Part shown: piece by piece, positions 8,503-17,453 of the stretch
Position numbering within the stretch: the first letter of the stretch is position 1
Layout of the letters: every line of letters starts with the position of its first letter
DNA from: Gluconobacter thailandicus F149-1 = NBRC 100600
GTDB lineage: Bacteria; Pseudomonadota; Alphaproteobacteria; Acetobacterales; Acetobacteraceae
Assembly: GCF_000964465.1 (NCBI RefSeq)
Contig: NZ_BANH01000005.1
Location: forward strand, 62,001 to 126,000
Direction: 5' to 3'
DNA: 64,000 bases
The notes under the pieces: model-generated
Told to the model about the DNA's origin: nothing
Databases searched by the model: none
What the model saw: the letters and a program-made list of their open reading frames with translations, nothing else
Position numbers and translations under genes: made by a program

Positions 8503-9512
8503 GCGAGACCCTTCATACGGAACGTCTGGCCGCTGACCCGGCAGGTATCCGCCGCGCTGCTGAACTTCTGAAAGCGGGCAAACTCGTCGCCTTCGGAACC
8601 GAGACCGTCTATGGCCTCGGCGCTCTTGCTTCATCCGACACGGCCGTCGCCCGTATTTTTGCAGCCAAGGGGCGACCACGCTTTAATCCGCTGATCAGCC
8701 ACCTGGCGGATGCCGAAAGTGCCTTTGCACAGGCAGACCTCCAGGGACGCATCAAGGACATCGCCTACGCTCTGGCGGAAAAGTTCTGGCCTGGCCCGCT
8801 GACAATGGTTCTGCCTCGCTCCCCGAACGCCACAGTTTCGGACCTCGCTGCGGCCGGGCTAGACACGCTGGCTCTGCGTGTTCCGCGCGGCAAGACCGCG
8901 CTGGCATTACTTCGGGAAGTCGGTGCCCCGATTGCCGCCCCGTCCGCCAACATCTCGGGAACCGTCAGCCCTTCAGATGCTTCGCACGTCCTGCGCTCTC
9001 TCGATGGTCGCATTGACGCCATTCTGGATTCCGGTCCCTGCTCGGTCGGCGTCGAAAGTACCGTTCTGGATCTCACACGCGACACGCCCCTCCTGCTGCG
9101 TCCGGGTGGTGTCACACTCGAAGACCTGAGAGCCCTGTGTGGCCCCATCCACCATCCTGATGATTTTACAGAGGCTCTTCCCGCCTCTCCCGGACGTCTG
9201 GCATCCCATTACGCGCCATCGCTGCCGGTCCGGCTGGATGCCTATGAGGTAGAGCCGGATGAGGCCCTGCTGGCCTTCGGGCCATCATTGCCGGGGGCGG
9301 GACTGACCTGGAACCTAAGTGAAACGGGCGATCTGGAAGAAGCGGCAGCACGTCTTTTCGCCGGACTGCGCTTTCTTGATGCCGAAGGCACAAAACAGGG
9401 AGTGACACGTATCGCAGCCCAGCCGATCCCTCGTCAGGGACTTGGGCTGGCCATCCGGGACAGACTGCGGCGTGCGGCTGAACCCCGACCGTCTTCAGCC
9501 CTTCCCGGCTGA
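8499..9512 (+). CDS. tsaC: L-threonylcarbamoyladenylate synthase (Sua5/YrdC/YciO)
   Basis: This enzyme makes threonylcarbamoyl-AMP from threonine, bicarbonate and ATP, the first step of the t6A37 tRNA modification. The N-terminal YrdC domain (about residues 15-200) has the T-E-T-V-Y-G-L-G and K-G-R-P-x-x-N-P-L motifs and an S-A-N-x-S-G motif. A Sua5-type C-terminal domain (about residues 220-330), with S-P-G-x-L-A-S-H-Y-A-P at the linker, makes it the long Sua5 form. It overlaps cysQ by ATGA. Confidence 0.93.
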   Translation: MSETLHTERLAADPAGIRRAAELLKAGKLVAFGTETVYGLGALASSDTAVARIFAAKGRPRFNPLISHLADAESAFAQADLQGRIKDIAYALAEKFWPGPLTMVLPRSPNATVSDLAAAGLDTLALRVPRGKTALALLREVGAPIAAPSANISGTVSPSDASHVLRSLDGRIDAILDSGPCSVGVESTVLDLTRDTPLLLRPGGVTLEDLRALCGPIHHPDDFTEALPASPGRLASHYAPSLPVRLDAYEVEPDEALLAFGPSLPGAGLTWNLSETGDLEEAAARLFAGLRFLDAEGTKQGVTRIAAQPIPRQGLGLAIRDRLRRAAEPRPSSALPG

Positions 9513-9515
9513 GAC

Positions 9516-9995
9516 ATGACCGACACTTTCGACCCGAAAGACATCAAGGTTCTGTCCGATATTCTGGCGCTTGTTCTGGAGGAGTCTCCCGGCTCCGCAC
9601 AGAATGCATTGGACGCCCTGCGGACGCGCGCCCGGCGCAACAATCTGACAGGGGGCGCCCTCAAGAACCTGTTCACCAGTCTCGCCACAGACCCCATGCG
9701 GACGGGAACAAGTGCCCGTGAAGCGCAACTTCGGCAGGCCATTGCGCGACTTGAAGGCGAAATCAGAACACAGCAGGGCAGAATACGCTCTCTTCAGGCG
9801 ACCCTGAGCCGGACACAGATGGACGCCTACAGCCTTCAGGCGGAAATCGTAACCAATAAAGCCCAGCAACCATGGCGTTACATAGCGATTGCCTTCGGCG
9901 TAAGCGCAGGGTTATTGCTTGGGATCGCGGCCACCCAGCTTTACCACAGCCTGACAGATCCTCCTCCGATCGATCGTTCGGTTTACTTCCGTTAA
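9516..9995 (+). CDS. Coiled-coil protein with one C-terminal membrane segment
   Basis: A 159-residue protein that I do not recognise. Residues 1-70 look helical and soluble, residues 74-118 form a probable coiled coil (repeats of L/I with E, R and Q), and residues about 125-148 form one membrane helix followed by a short tail rich in proline. It lies three bases after tsaC and just ahead of lptF on the same strand, so it is probably co-transcribed with one or both. Codon use looks like its neighbours. Confidence 0.7.
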   Translation: MTDTFDPKDIKVLSDILALVLEESPGSAQNALDALRTRARRNNLTGGALKNLFTSLATDPMRTGTSAREAQLRQAIARLEGEIRTQQGRIRSLQATLSRTQMDAYSLQAEIVTNKAQQPWRYIAIAFGVSAGLLLGIAATQLYHSLTDPPPIDRSVYFR

Positions 9996-10047
9996 ACACC
10001 GCTTTTTTGCCTTTCTCCCGTCACAGGCTAAGGATACACGAAGGGCC

Positions 10048-11196
10048 ATGGCCTCTTCCCCCGGCACTTCAGGGCGACATCTGCTGCCCCTTATTGATCG
10101 CTACGTCCTTCGACAGCTTCTGGTCGCACTGCTTGCCCTTACTGGCGGCGCAGTTGCTCTCATCTGGCTGACGCAATCGTTGCACTTCGTCTCGATGATC
10201 GTCCAGCATGGTCTGTCACTGCGCGTTTTCCTGCAGTTGACGTCACTGATGCTGCCATCGTTCGTGGCGGTTATCCTGCCAATCACCACTTTCCTTGTGG
10301 TGCTGTTCACGTATCAGCGCATGTCAGGAGATCGTGAACTGACCGTCATGCGCGCTGCCGGACTTTCGCCGCTTGAACTGGCGCGCCCCGGCATGATCTG
10401 CGGCGCGGCTTCTGTCGTGCTGTGCTATGTACTGACACTCTGGCTGGCCCCCGTGTCGTACCATGCGTTTCATCGGTACGAGTTCCAGATCCGTAACCAG
10501 ATGGCAGCGTTCCTTTTACAAGACGGCGTCTTCACCAAGGTGTCGGGGGATATGACCGTCTATGTGCGTTCAAGAGATGCCAACGGGCTGCTCCATGGTG
10601 TGTTGGTGGAAGATGATCGCGATCCGGATGCCCATACGACCATTCTGGCAGAACGGGGCACCATCGTGACCGTAAACGACAAGCCCCGCGTCGTGCTCTA
10701 CAACGGATCCCGCGAAGAAATCGATCGCCACACAGGACGCCTGAACGTGCTGACGTTTGGCCGGAATACCATCGATCTCGCATCCTCCCGTCAGAACAAT
10801 CATGAAGAGCGGGACGCGGCAGAGATGCCCCTTCACGAGCTTTTTCATCCCAACCCTACCGAAGTCTCAGAGCGCGACCGCGGCAAGTTCGCGGTTGAAG
10901 GCTGGCATCGCCTGACCGCGCCGCTGACCGTGTTGTCCTTTGCCATGATCGGGCTTGTCGCAGTTTTGCGTGGTGCGTTTTCCCGTCATGGAAATATCAC
11001 CAGACCGATGACTGCCATTCTGACAGTGGTGGGCCTTCAGGCGCTGACCCTCATGCTTCAGAACCTTGCAGGCCGAAACCTTGCACTGGTTCCCCTCATC
11101 TGGGCCGTCGCTATTCTCCCCAGTCTCATCTGTGCGGCCCTGCTGTTTGCCGAACAATGGACTGGCACATCACAGCAGGCGAAACAGTCTTCATGA
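10048..11196 (+). CDS. lptF: LPS export ABC transporter permease LptF
   Basis: LptF is one of the two inner-membrane permeases of the LptB2FG complex that extracts LPS for transport to the outer membrane. The 382-residue protein has the YjgP/YjgQ plan: an N-terminal D-R-Y-V-L-R-Q-L and three helices, a periplasmic jellyroll region (about residues 130-270), and three C-terminal helices. The A-A-G-L-S-P-L-E-L motif after helix three is typical. A GAAGGG site precedes the ATG. The stop overlaps the lptG start as ATGA. Confidence 0.94.
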   Translation: MASSPGTSGRHLLPLIDRYVLRQLLVALLALTGGAVALIWLTQSLHFVSMIVQHGLSLRVFLQLTSLMLPSFVAVILPITTFLVVLFTYQRMSGDRELTVMRAAGLSPLELARPGMICGAASVVLCYVLTLWLAPVSYHAFHRYEFQIRNQMAAFLLQDGVFTKVSGDMTVYVRSRDANGLLHGVLVEDDRDPDAHTTILAERGTIVTVNDKPRVVLYNGSREEIDRHTGRLNVLTFGRNTIDLASSRQNNHEERDAAEMPLHELFHPNPTEVSERDRGKFAVEGWHRLTAPLTVLSFAMIGLVAVLRGAFSRHGNITRPMTAILTVVGLQALTLMLQNLAGRNLALVPLIWAVAILPSLICAALLFAEQWTGTSQQAKQSS

Positions 11197-12380
11197 AGCG
11201 CATGTTCTATAGTCGGCGCGGCTGGTTCTCCACCCTGCTCCACACCCTCCGCCCGCAGGAAAGCGAAGTCGGCTTTTCCACGACGCTGGCGATCTACATT
11301 GCCCGTCACTTTACACTGAATACGCTCGCCATGGTCCTGGCCCTGACCGGGCTTGTGTCCCTGTTCGATTTCATTGACCTGCTTCGCCGCGCCGCAACCA
11401 GACCGGATGTTCCAACAAGCCTTATTCTGGAAATCGCAGGTCTGCACATTCCGTATTACGTCATCTACGTGCTGCCCTTCGGCATCCTGCTCGGCGGTAT
11501 TGTCTGCTTCTCACGCCTGACCCGGTCTTCGGAACTGATCGTTGCCCGCGCCGCCGGCATTTCCGCCTGGCAGTTCCTTGCAAGTCCTCTGGCCTGCGCC
11601 CTGCTGATCGGTCTTTTCACAACCACGGGCATGTCCGCACTGTCTTCCACCATGTACCGGCAGGCGGAATTCCTGGACCAGTCCTATCTGCGAACTGGCG
11701 GTGGCCCCCTGACGATGCAGGGTGGCGAACTCTGGCTCCGGCAGGCGGATGAAGGTCTCATTCCACACGGTGTTGCCATTCTGCATGCCCAGAATGTCCG
11801 CCTTAACAAAAACACTCTGGAAGTTTCAGGCGTAACCGTGTTTCGTCTGGACGAACGTGATCGCCTGATCGTTCGTGTTGAATCGCCGCTGGGTGTGCTG
11901 GCCAATCAAGAATGGCACCTCGCTGATTCGGCACTTCTGGAACCCGACCATATGCCCCAGAAAATCGGTGCGCTGACCCTGCCGTCCGATCTGACTGTCA
12001 GCCGAGTTCAGGAGAGTTTTGCGTCTCCCGATACGCTCTCGGTCTTTGCTTTGCCTGGATTTATCCAGTTGCTGGAGCACTCTGGTTTCCCGTCGATCCG
12101 TCACAGGTTACATTTCCAATCGCTTCTGGCTCTTCCCATCCTTGCTGGTACAATGGCATTGGTATCGGCAGGCTTTTCGATGCGTCCGGCACGGCGCGGC
12201 GGGGTGGCCCGGATGCTGGGATCGGGAATTGCTGCAGGTTTTGCACTTTTCACCATCTCGAAAGTGGCTGAACAGTTTGGTGAATCCGGCGCATTGCCGC
12301 CGGTTCTTGCAGCATGGGCACCTACGGGCGCAGGGCTTTGTCTTGCGGTCGCGCTTCTGCTGCACATGGAGGATGGTTGA
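11193..12380 (+). CDS. lptG: LPS export ABC transporter permease LptG
   Basis: Partner permease of LptF in the LPS export complex; 395 residues with the same three-plus-three helix plan and a periplasmic jellyroll domain. R-A-A-G-I-S-A-W-Q-F follows the third helix. The ATG at 11193 is chosen because it overlaps the lptF stop as ATGA; an in-frame ATG 36 bases earlier lies within lptF. Its stop overlaps the lptD start as TGATG, so LptF, LptG and LptD should be made together. Confidence 0.93.
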   Translation: MKRMFYSRRGWFSTLLHTLRPQESEVGFSTTLAIYIARHFTLNTLAMVLALTGLVSLFDFIDLLRRAATRPDVPTSLILEIAGLHIPYYVIYVLPFGILLGGIVCFSRLTRSSELIVARAAGISAWQFLASPLACALLIGLFTTTGMSALSSTMYRQAEFLDQSYLRTGGGPLTMQGGELWLRQADEGLIPHGVAILHAQNVRLNKNTLEVSGVTVFRLDERDRLIVRVESPLGVLANQEWHLADSALLEPDHMPQKIGALTLPSDLTVSRVQESFASPDTLSVFALPGFIQLLEHSGFPSIRHRLHFQSLLALPILAGTMALVSAGFSMRPARRGGVARMLGSGIAAGFALFTISKVAEQFGESGALPPVLAAWAPTGAGLCLAVALLLHMEDG

Positions 12381-14698
12381 TGTCGGTGCCCCGGTGGCTC
12401 CCTAAACGCGCACGCAGGTATGTTTCCCTTGCAAGCGCCGCCCTGACGGGAACAGCGCTCGTGGCGCCGCAGGACATGTTTGCCAATACGATGCAACGCG
12501 ACAACACGCACATCATCGTCATTGGGAAACCTACGTCCGAGCGTGATCCCCTGACCTACCTCGCCGATAGCGAAAGCTACGCCAAGAACGGCCTTGTCAC
12601 GTGGGAAGGGAACGTCCGGATCTGGCAGGGCGAGCATGCCCTGCGCGCTGACAAGATTACTTATGACCGCAATACCGGCGTTCTCGCGGCAACAGGCCAC
12701 GTGGCCATCATGGAGCCGGATGGCAGCACGACCTATGCCACGTACATGGAATTCAGCCATGGCATGCATGATGGGATCGGCACGTCCATCTATATGAAGA
12801 TGGAGGACAATGCGAAGCTGGCCGGTAACGGTATGCGGCGTACGAACGGCCTCATCAACGATCTGTCACATGCCGTTTATACAGCCTGCGAAATCTGTGC
12901 GAAGCGTCCGGACGCGCCGCCATTCTGGCAGTTCCAGGCCTATGGCGCGACGCAGGACACCGAGCACAAGCGGATCGAATTTGATCACGCATGGCTGAAA
13001 ATGCTGGGACTTCCGGTATTCTACTTCCCGTTCTTCTCCATGAGCGATCCGTCCGTAAAGCGTCAGAGCGGCTTTCTGATGCCTGGCATCAGCCCGCACG
13101 ACAGATATCTCGGTACGTATTTCACGCTCCCCTACTTCTGGGCGATCGACGAACATCAGGATCTGACCGTCCGCGGTCTGGCTTCGACCAAGACAGGACC
13201 GGAAATCACGGCGCAGTATCGGAACCGCTTTAACTTCGGCATGCTGGACATCACGGCAGGCGGTGCTTTCGATACCAACCGGGAAAGCCGTTACGTCAAC
13301 ACCTTCGGCAACAACGTCAATTCCTCCGGCGAATACGGCCTTCAGGGATATATTTTCGGGCAGGGCAATTTCTCGCTCAGCCAGAACTGGCTGGTCGGTG
13401 CGAACATCAATCTCGCAACATCCGCCAACTACATGCGTGACTACCGCGTCCCAGGCTACGGTGCGGAAACTCTGAATTCAAATCTCTTTCTTGAAGGTTA
13501 TGGCACCGGGTCTTACGCCCGCATTGATGCGCAGGCTTATCAGGGCCTGAACCAGGGCGTCATTCAGAACTCAGACCTTCCATGGGTTCTCCCGCGCTTC
13601 ACCTATGCCTTTCAGGGACAGCCAGACGCACTCGGCGGCCGTTTCAGCCTGAATACGACGGATTTTGACGTATATCGTGTCAATGGCGTGTCCGATCAGC
13701 GCGGGCAGCTTCAGATGCAATGGGATCGACCATTCCATAACAGTCTTGGCCAGCAGTGGCTTGTGACGGCCCGACTGGACTCAAACATCTACCGTGCCAC
13801 CCGTTCGTACCAGCAGCCCCTGTATTACACGGCCATGGGTACGAAATTTACGGGTCAGGTTCTGCCGACTATCGCCGTGAAAATGAACTGGCCGTTCCTG
13901 CGATCCTTTGCTCATGGGCATGGTTCACAGATCTTCGAGCCCATCGTGCAGGCGATCGCCGCCCCGAATACAGGCAATTCGGCCAACAGCTACATGCCGA
14001 ACGAAGACAGTCTGTCCTATGAATTCACGGATACGACGCTCTTCTCGCTGAACCGATACACAGGCACGGACCGTCTTGATGGCGGCCTGCGCGCCAATAT
14101 TGGCGTGCACCAGAGCTGGATGTGGAACGGACATACGATCGACATGCTCGTGGGCGAGAGCGTTCAGGAGCATATCACCCATAATCGCATCCCCTATTCG
14201 GGTCTGGACCATCACCTGTCCGATCCCGTTGGGCGACTGCGGGTTTCTCCGAACCAGTATGTCGATGTCACGGCACGTGGGCGCTATAACCCCTGGACCC
14301 ACCAGGTTGATTATGGCGAAGGCCTCCTTAGCGCGGGCATCCCTGCCCTTCGGTTCACCGCTGGCTACATTTACGCCCCCATGACACCTTATTATTATTA
14401 CGCCACGAATTATCGTACGAGTGGCGTGAACGCGCCTTACGTCGTGAAAACCAACGAAATCACCGGCGGCGTATCGACGCATTGGCGTCAGTATCACGCC
14501 TCCGGCTTCTTCCGTCGCAGCCTCTCCCGGAAACAGTTCGTCGCAAATGGCGGAGATATTGGCTATTCCAACGACTGCTTCGGGCTGGATATCATGTATA
14601 TCAAGCAATACACACGGATCGGCGGCGAGCAGCGGAACACCACAGTGATGTTCAACTTTACGTTCAAAACGATCGGCACTTTCGGAATTAACGGCTGA
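12380..14698 (+). CDS. lptD: LPS assembly outer-membrane protein LptD
   Basis: LptD forms the outer-membrane translocon that inserts LPS at the cell surface. The 772-residue product has an N-terminal signal region ending near residue 35, an OstA-type beta-jellyroll (about residues 60-200; W-E-G-N-V-R-I and repeated A-T-G-H-V motifs), and then a long beta-barrel with many aromatic-rich strands ending in aromatic residues. Four cysteines are not obvious; I see a C-E-I-C pair near residue 173 and one C-F near the end. The start at 12380 is chosen because of the TGATG junction with lptG. Confidence 0.92.
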   Translation: MSVPRWLPKRARRYVSLASAALTGTALVAPQDMFANTMQRDNTHIIVIGKPTSERDPLTYLADSESYAKNGLVTWEGNVRIWQGEHALRADKITYDRNTGVLAATGHVAIMEPDGSTTYATYMEFSHGMHDGIGTSIYMKMEDNAKLAGNGMRRTNGLINDLSHAVYTACEICAKRPDAPPFWQFQAYGATQDTEHKRIEFDHAWLKMLGLPVFYFPFFSMSDPSVKRQSGFLMPGISPHDRYLGTYFTLPYFWAIDEHQDLTVRGLASTKTGPEITAQYRNRFNFGMLDITAGGAFDTNRESRYVNTFGNNVNSSGEYGLQGYIFGQGNFSLSQNWLVGANINLATSANYMRDYRVPGYGAETLNSNLFLEGYGTGSYARIDAQAYQGLNQGVIQNSDLPWVLPRFTYAFQGQPDALGGRFSLNTTDFDVYRVNGVSDQRGQLQMQWDRPFHNSLGQQWLVTARLDSNIYRATRSYQQPLYYTAMGTKFTGQVLPTIAVKMNWPFLRSFAHGHGSQIFEPIVQAIAAPNTGNSANSYMPNEDSLSYEFTDTTLFSLNRYTGTDRLDGGLRANIGVHQSWMWNGHTIDMLVGESVQEHITHNRIPYSGLDHHLSDPVGRLRVSPNQYVDVTARGRYNPWTHQVDYGEGLLSAGIPALRFTAGYIYAPMTPYYYYATNYRTSGVNAPYVVKTNEITGGVSTHWRQYHASGFFRRSLSRKQFVANGGDIGYSNDCFGLDIMYIKQYTRIGGEQRNTTVMFNFTFKTIGTFGING

Positions 14699-14700
14699 GC

Positions 14701-16059
14701 ATGTCCAAGACCCAACGCACCGCATCTACGGCCCTGGCTGCCCTGCTGGCCCTCTCTGTCGCAGCGCCTGCTGCTGTGGCTCGTACCGCCCCCGCACACA
14801 AGAGCGCCCCCCAGAAGGCCGAGGCTCCCGCCAAACCGCCTCCGGAAGACCAGATCCTTGCCGTCATCAACGGTCAGGTCCTGACCCAACGTGATGTGGA
14901 CAACCGTGCAAAGCTGTTCGTGCTCTCCACCGGCCTGCCTGTCAGCCCGGATGTCATGAACCGTATGCGCGGGCAGATCATTCATCAGTTGATCGATGAG
15001 CGTCTGAAAACGCAGGAAATGCTCAAACGACATATCAACGTCGAACCTGAGCAGATTGCCGCAGCCATCAGCAATATCGAACAACGCAACGGCATGCCCA
15101 AGGATGCCCTGCGTAACCGTCTGGCTTCCGATGGCGTCTCTCTGACGACCCTGATCGATCAGATCCGTGTTCAGATCGGCTGGATGCAGGTTCTGCGTGA
15201 ACAGCTCGGTGAAGGCGGCCGTATCACAGCAACGCAGATTGCCCAGCGTGAACAGGCTCTTCAGGCGGAGCAGGGTCGCGCGCAGTACATGATGAGCGAA
15301 ATTTTCGTTCCTGTCGCGGATCCCCGCCACGACGAAAATGAACTGGCCTTTACGCGCACCATCATTTCCCAGCTTCGCGAGGGCGCACCTTTCCCGATTG
15401 TCGCCGCACAGTTCTCGCAGGCACAGTCCGCCCTTGATGGCGGATCCATGGGCTGGGTTCAGGAAGACAGCCTCGATCCGGAAGTGGTCAATGTCGTGCG
15501 CCAGATGCCCATCGGGGCCATTTCCAATCCTATCCAGGTCGCGGGTGGTTTCGTCATTGCCACCGTTCAGGCCAAGCGTGTTGTCGGCAAGCAGATGGGA
15601 ACACTTGTTTCCCTCCGTCAGGCCTTCTTCCCGTTTGATGCTCCTCTGAACCCTCAAAACCCAACACCACAACAGCAGGTTTCTCTCCAGAAGGCGACCC
15701 ACGCCATCGAGACCATCCATAGCTGCGATGCACTGGAAGCACTCAACAAGTCTCTGGGTGAAAAGCGCCCCAGCAACCCGGGAACGCAGGTTCTGGAACG
15801 TCTTGCGCCGCAGATGCGGTCCGTTATCGAGCCATTGCCTGTCAACAAGGTCAGCCGACCACTCGTCTCGATGGATGGCATTGCCCTGCTCATGGTCTGC
15901 GACCGCCAGCAGAAAAACCTGGCCCAGCAGACTCCCGGCGAAATCGCAGATCAGCTCATGAACGAACGTGTGGAACAGGCGTCCCGCCAGCTTCAGCGCG
16001 ATCTGCAACGCCGCTCCATCATTGATATCCGCCCTGCTGCGAAGCCGGCCCTGAACTGA
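14701..16059 (+). CDS. surA: Periplasmic chaperone / peptidyl-prolyl isomerase SurA
   Basis: SurA escorts outer-membrane proteins, including LptD, through the periplasm. The 452-residue protein has a signal peptide ending after about residue 27, a linker rich in lysine and proline, the SurA N-domain (about residues 50-170, starting I-L-A-V-I-N-G-Q-V-L-T), and one clear parvulin domain (about residues 195-300, with G-G-S-M-G-W and G-A-I-S-N-P-I). The second parvulin region is poorly preserved. It starts three bases after the lptD stop. Confidence 0.92.
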   Translation: MSKTQRTASTALAALLALSVAAPAAVARTAPAHKSAPQKAEAPAKPPPEDQILAVINGQVLTQRDVDNRAKLFVLSTGLPVSPDVMNRMRGQIIHQLIDERLKTQEMLKRHINVEPEQIAAAISNIEQRNGMPKDALRNRLASDGVSLTTLIDQIRVQIGWMQVLREQLGEGGRITATQIAQREQALQAEQGRAQYMMSEIFVPVADPRHDENELAFTRTIISQLREGAPFPIVAAQFSQAQSALDGGSMGWVQEDSLDPEVVNVVRQMPIGAISNPIQVAGGFVIATVQAKRVVGKQMGTLVSLRQAFFPFDAPLNPQNPTPQQQVSLQKATHAIETIHSCDALEALNKSLGEKRPSNPGTQVLERLAPQMRSVIEPLPVNKVSRPLVSMDGIALLMVCDRQQKNLAQQTPGEIADQLMNERVEQASRQLQRDLQRRSIIDIRPAAKPALN

Positions 16060-16060
16060 C

Positions 16061-16885
16061 GTGAGTCTTCCTTCTCTTAAAGACACCATTCAGGTCCATG
16101 GTCTGGATGCCAAGAAGTCTCTCGGTCAGCACTTCCTTCTCGATCCGGGTATCTGTGCCCGGATCGTGTCCCTCGGCGGGGACCTGACCGGCCGCAGCGT
16201 TGTGGAAATCGGTCCTGGTCCCGGTGGCCTGACCCGCGCCCTGCTGGACAGCCCGGCAGCCCGGGTCGATGCTGTTGAAATTGACGAGCGCGCATGGCCC
16301 CTGCTGGACGAACTGGCAGAGCATTATCCAGATCGCCTGCATATCGTCCGTCAGGATGCTCTGAAACTGGACGCCGCGAGCCTTGCTCCTGCCCCTCGCC
16401 AGATCATCGCGAACCTGCCCTATAACGTGGCAACGCCTCTGCTTGTGGGCTGGCTAAAACAGGCAGCGTCCTGGGAACGCCTGTCTCTGATGTTCCAGCT
16501 GGAAGTAGCAGAACGTATCTGCGCTGATCCTGACACTTCGGCTTATGGGCGACTGGCCGTTCTGGCCCAGTGGTGTGCGTCCTGCTCTGTGGCGTTGCGC
16601 ATTCCACCAGGCGCCTTCTCACCACCGCCAAAAGTACATTCCGCAGTTGCGGTTCTGATTCCACATGCGGAACAACCAGAGCCAAATCTCTTCCGCGCCA
16701 TGGAACGGGTTACTGCGGCCGCTTTTGGGCAGCGTCGCAAGATGCTTCGGTCTTCGCTGAAGTCCATCGGTGGCGAGGCTCTCCTTGAAGAAGCCGGAAT
16801 CGAGCCGACCCGACGCGCCGAAACGCTTACAGTCGCAGAGTTCGCCCGCCTCGCAGAACTACATCTTGCCCGTTCCCGCTCCTGA
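16061..16885 (+). CDS. rsmA: 16S rRNA dimethyladenosine methyltransferase RsmA (KsgA)
   Basis: RsmA dimethylates two adjacent adenines in helix 45 of 16S rRNA late in 30S assembly. The 274-residue protein shows the start K-K-S-L-G-Q-H-F-L-L-D, the SAM motif E-I-G-P-G-P-G-G-L-T and the catalytic N-L-P-Y motif. It starts with GTG one base after the surA stop. The gene pdxA, which commonly sits between surA and rsmA, is absent. Confidence 0.95.
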   Translation: MSLPSLKDTIQVHGLDAKKSLGQHFLLDPGICARIVSLGGDLTGRSVVEIGPGPGGLTRALLDSPAARVDAVEIDERAWPLLDELAEHYPDRLHIVRQDALKLDAASLAPAPRQIIANLPYNVATPLLVGWLKQAASWERLSLMFQLEVAERICADPDTSAYGRLAVLAQWCASCSVALRIPPGAFSPPPKVHSAVAVLIPHAEQPEPNLFRAMERVTAAAFGQRRKMLRSSLKSIGGEALLEEAGIEPTRRAETLTVAEFARLAELHLARSRS

Positions 16886-17444
16886 AACAGATCACCCACG
16901 CTGCCGCTGGGCCAGGACAGACCCCCTTCTTCGTCAATACCATGACGAGGAATGGGGCGTTCCTGTCCGGGACAGCCGCCTTTTGTGGGAAACGCTTGTT
17001 CTTGAAAGCTTTCAGGCCGGCCTGTCCTGGTTGATCGTCTTACGACGTCGGGAAGGCTTCCGACGTGCTTTTACTGGTTTCGATCCTGAAAAAGTCGCGC
17101 GCTTTACAGATGAAGATGTCGAAAGACTGATGCAGGACGAGGGAATCATTCGGGCCCGTGCCAAAATTGTCGCGACCATAGGGAACGCCCGCGCCTACCT
17201 CGCCATGCGGGATAACGGCGAAGATTTTGCAGATTTCATGTCAAAACTCGTTCCTGACGCGCCAATTCACAATCCCAGCGGAACAGTCCTGAGCCAGTCT
17301 CCTTTATCCGTAAAAATTTCAAAAGAACTGAAGTCTCGTGGCTTTCGTTTCGTCGGGCCCGTTATTGTCTATGCATGGATGCAGGCCGTGGGTCTGGTGC
17401 ACGACCATGACCCAGGCTGCTTTCGCTATACGCCAGAACCGTGA
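16866..17444 (+). CDS. tag: DNA-3-methyladenine glycosylase I
   Basis: Tag excises 3-methyladenine from alkylated DNA. The protein shows R-C-x-W, the Y-H-D-E-E-W-G motif with its catalytic glutamate, the L-E-S-F-Q-A-G-L-S-W helix and the C-terminal H-D-H-D-P-G-C-F. An ATG at 16770 would overlap rsmA by 116 bases and add a tail unlike Tag. A TTG at 16866 gives 192 residues, the usual size, with a 20-base overlap, so I chose that start. The start remains uncertain. Confidence 0.85.
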   Translation: MPVPAPETDHPRCRWARTDPLLRQYHDEEWGVPVRDSRLLWETLVLESFQAGLSWLIVLRRREGFRRAFTGFDPEKVARFTDEDVERLMQDEGIIRARAKIVATIGNARAYLAMRDNGEDFADFMSKLVPDAPIHNPSGTVLSQSPLSVKISKELKSRGFRFVGPVIVYAWMQAVGLVHDHDPGCFRYTPEP

Positions 17445-17453
17445 CACAGAGGC

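Noticed and set aside
14563-16089. Minus-strand open frame of 508 codons opposite lptD and surA
   Set aside because: It lies across two well-supported genes and the short gap between them. No family motif is seen, so it is a shadow frame.
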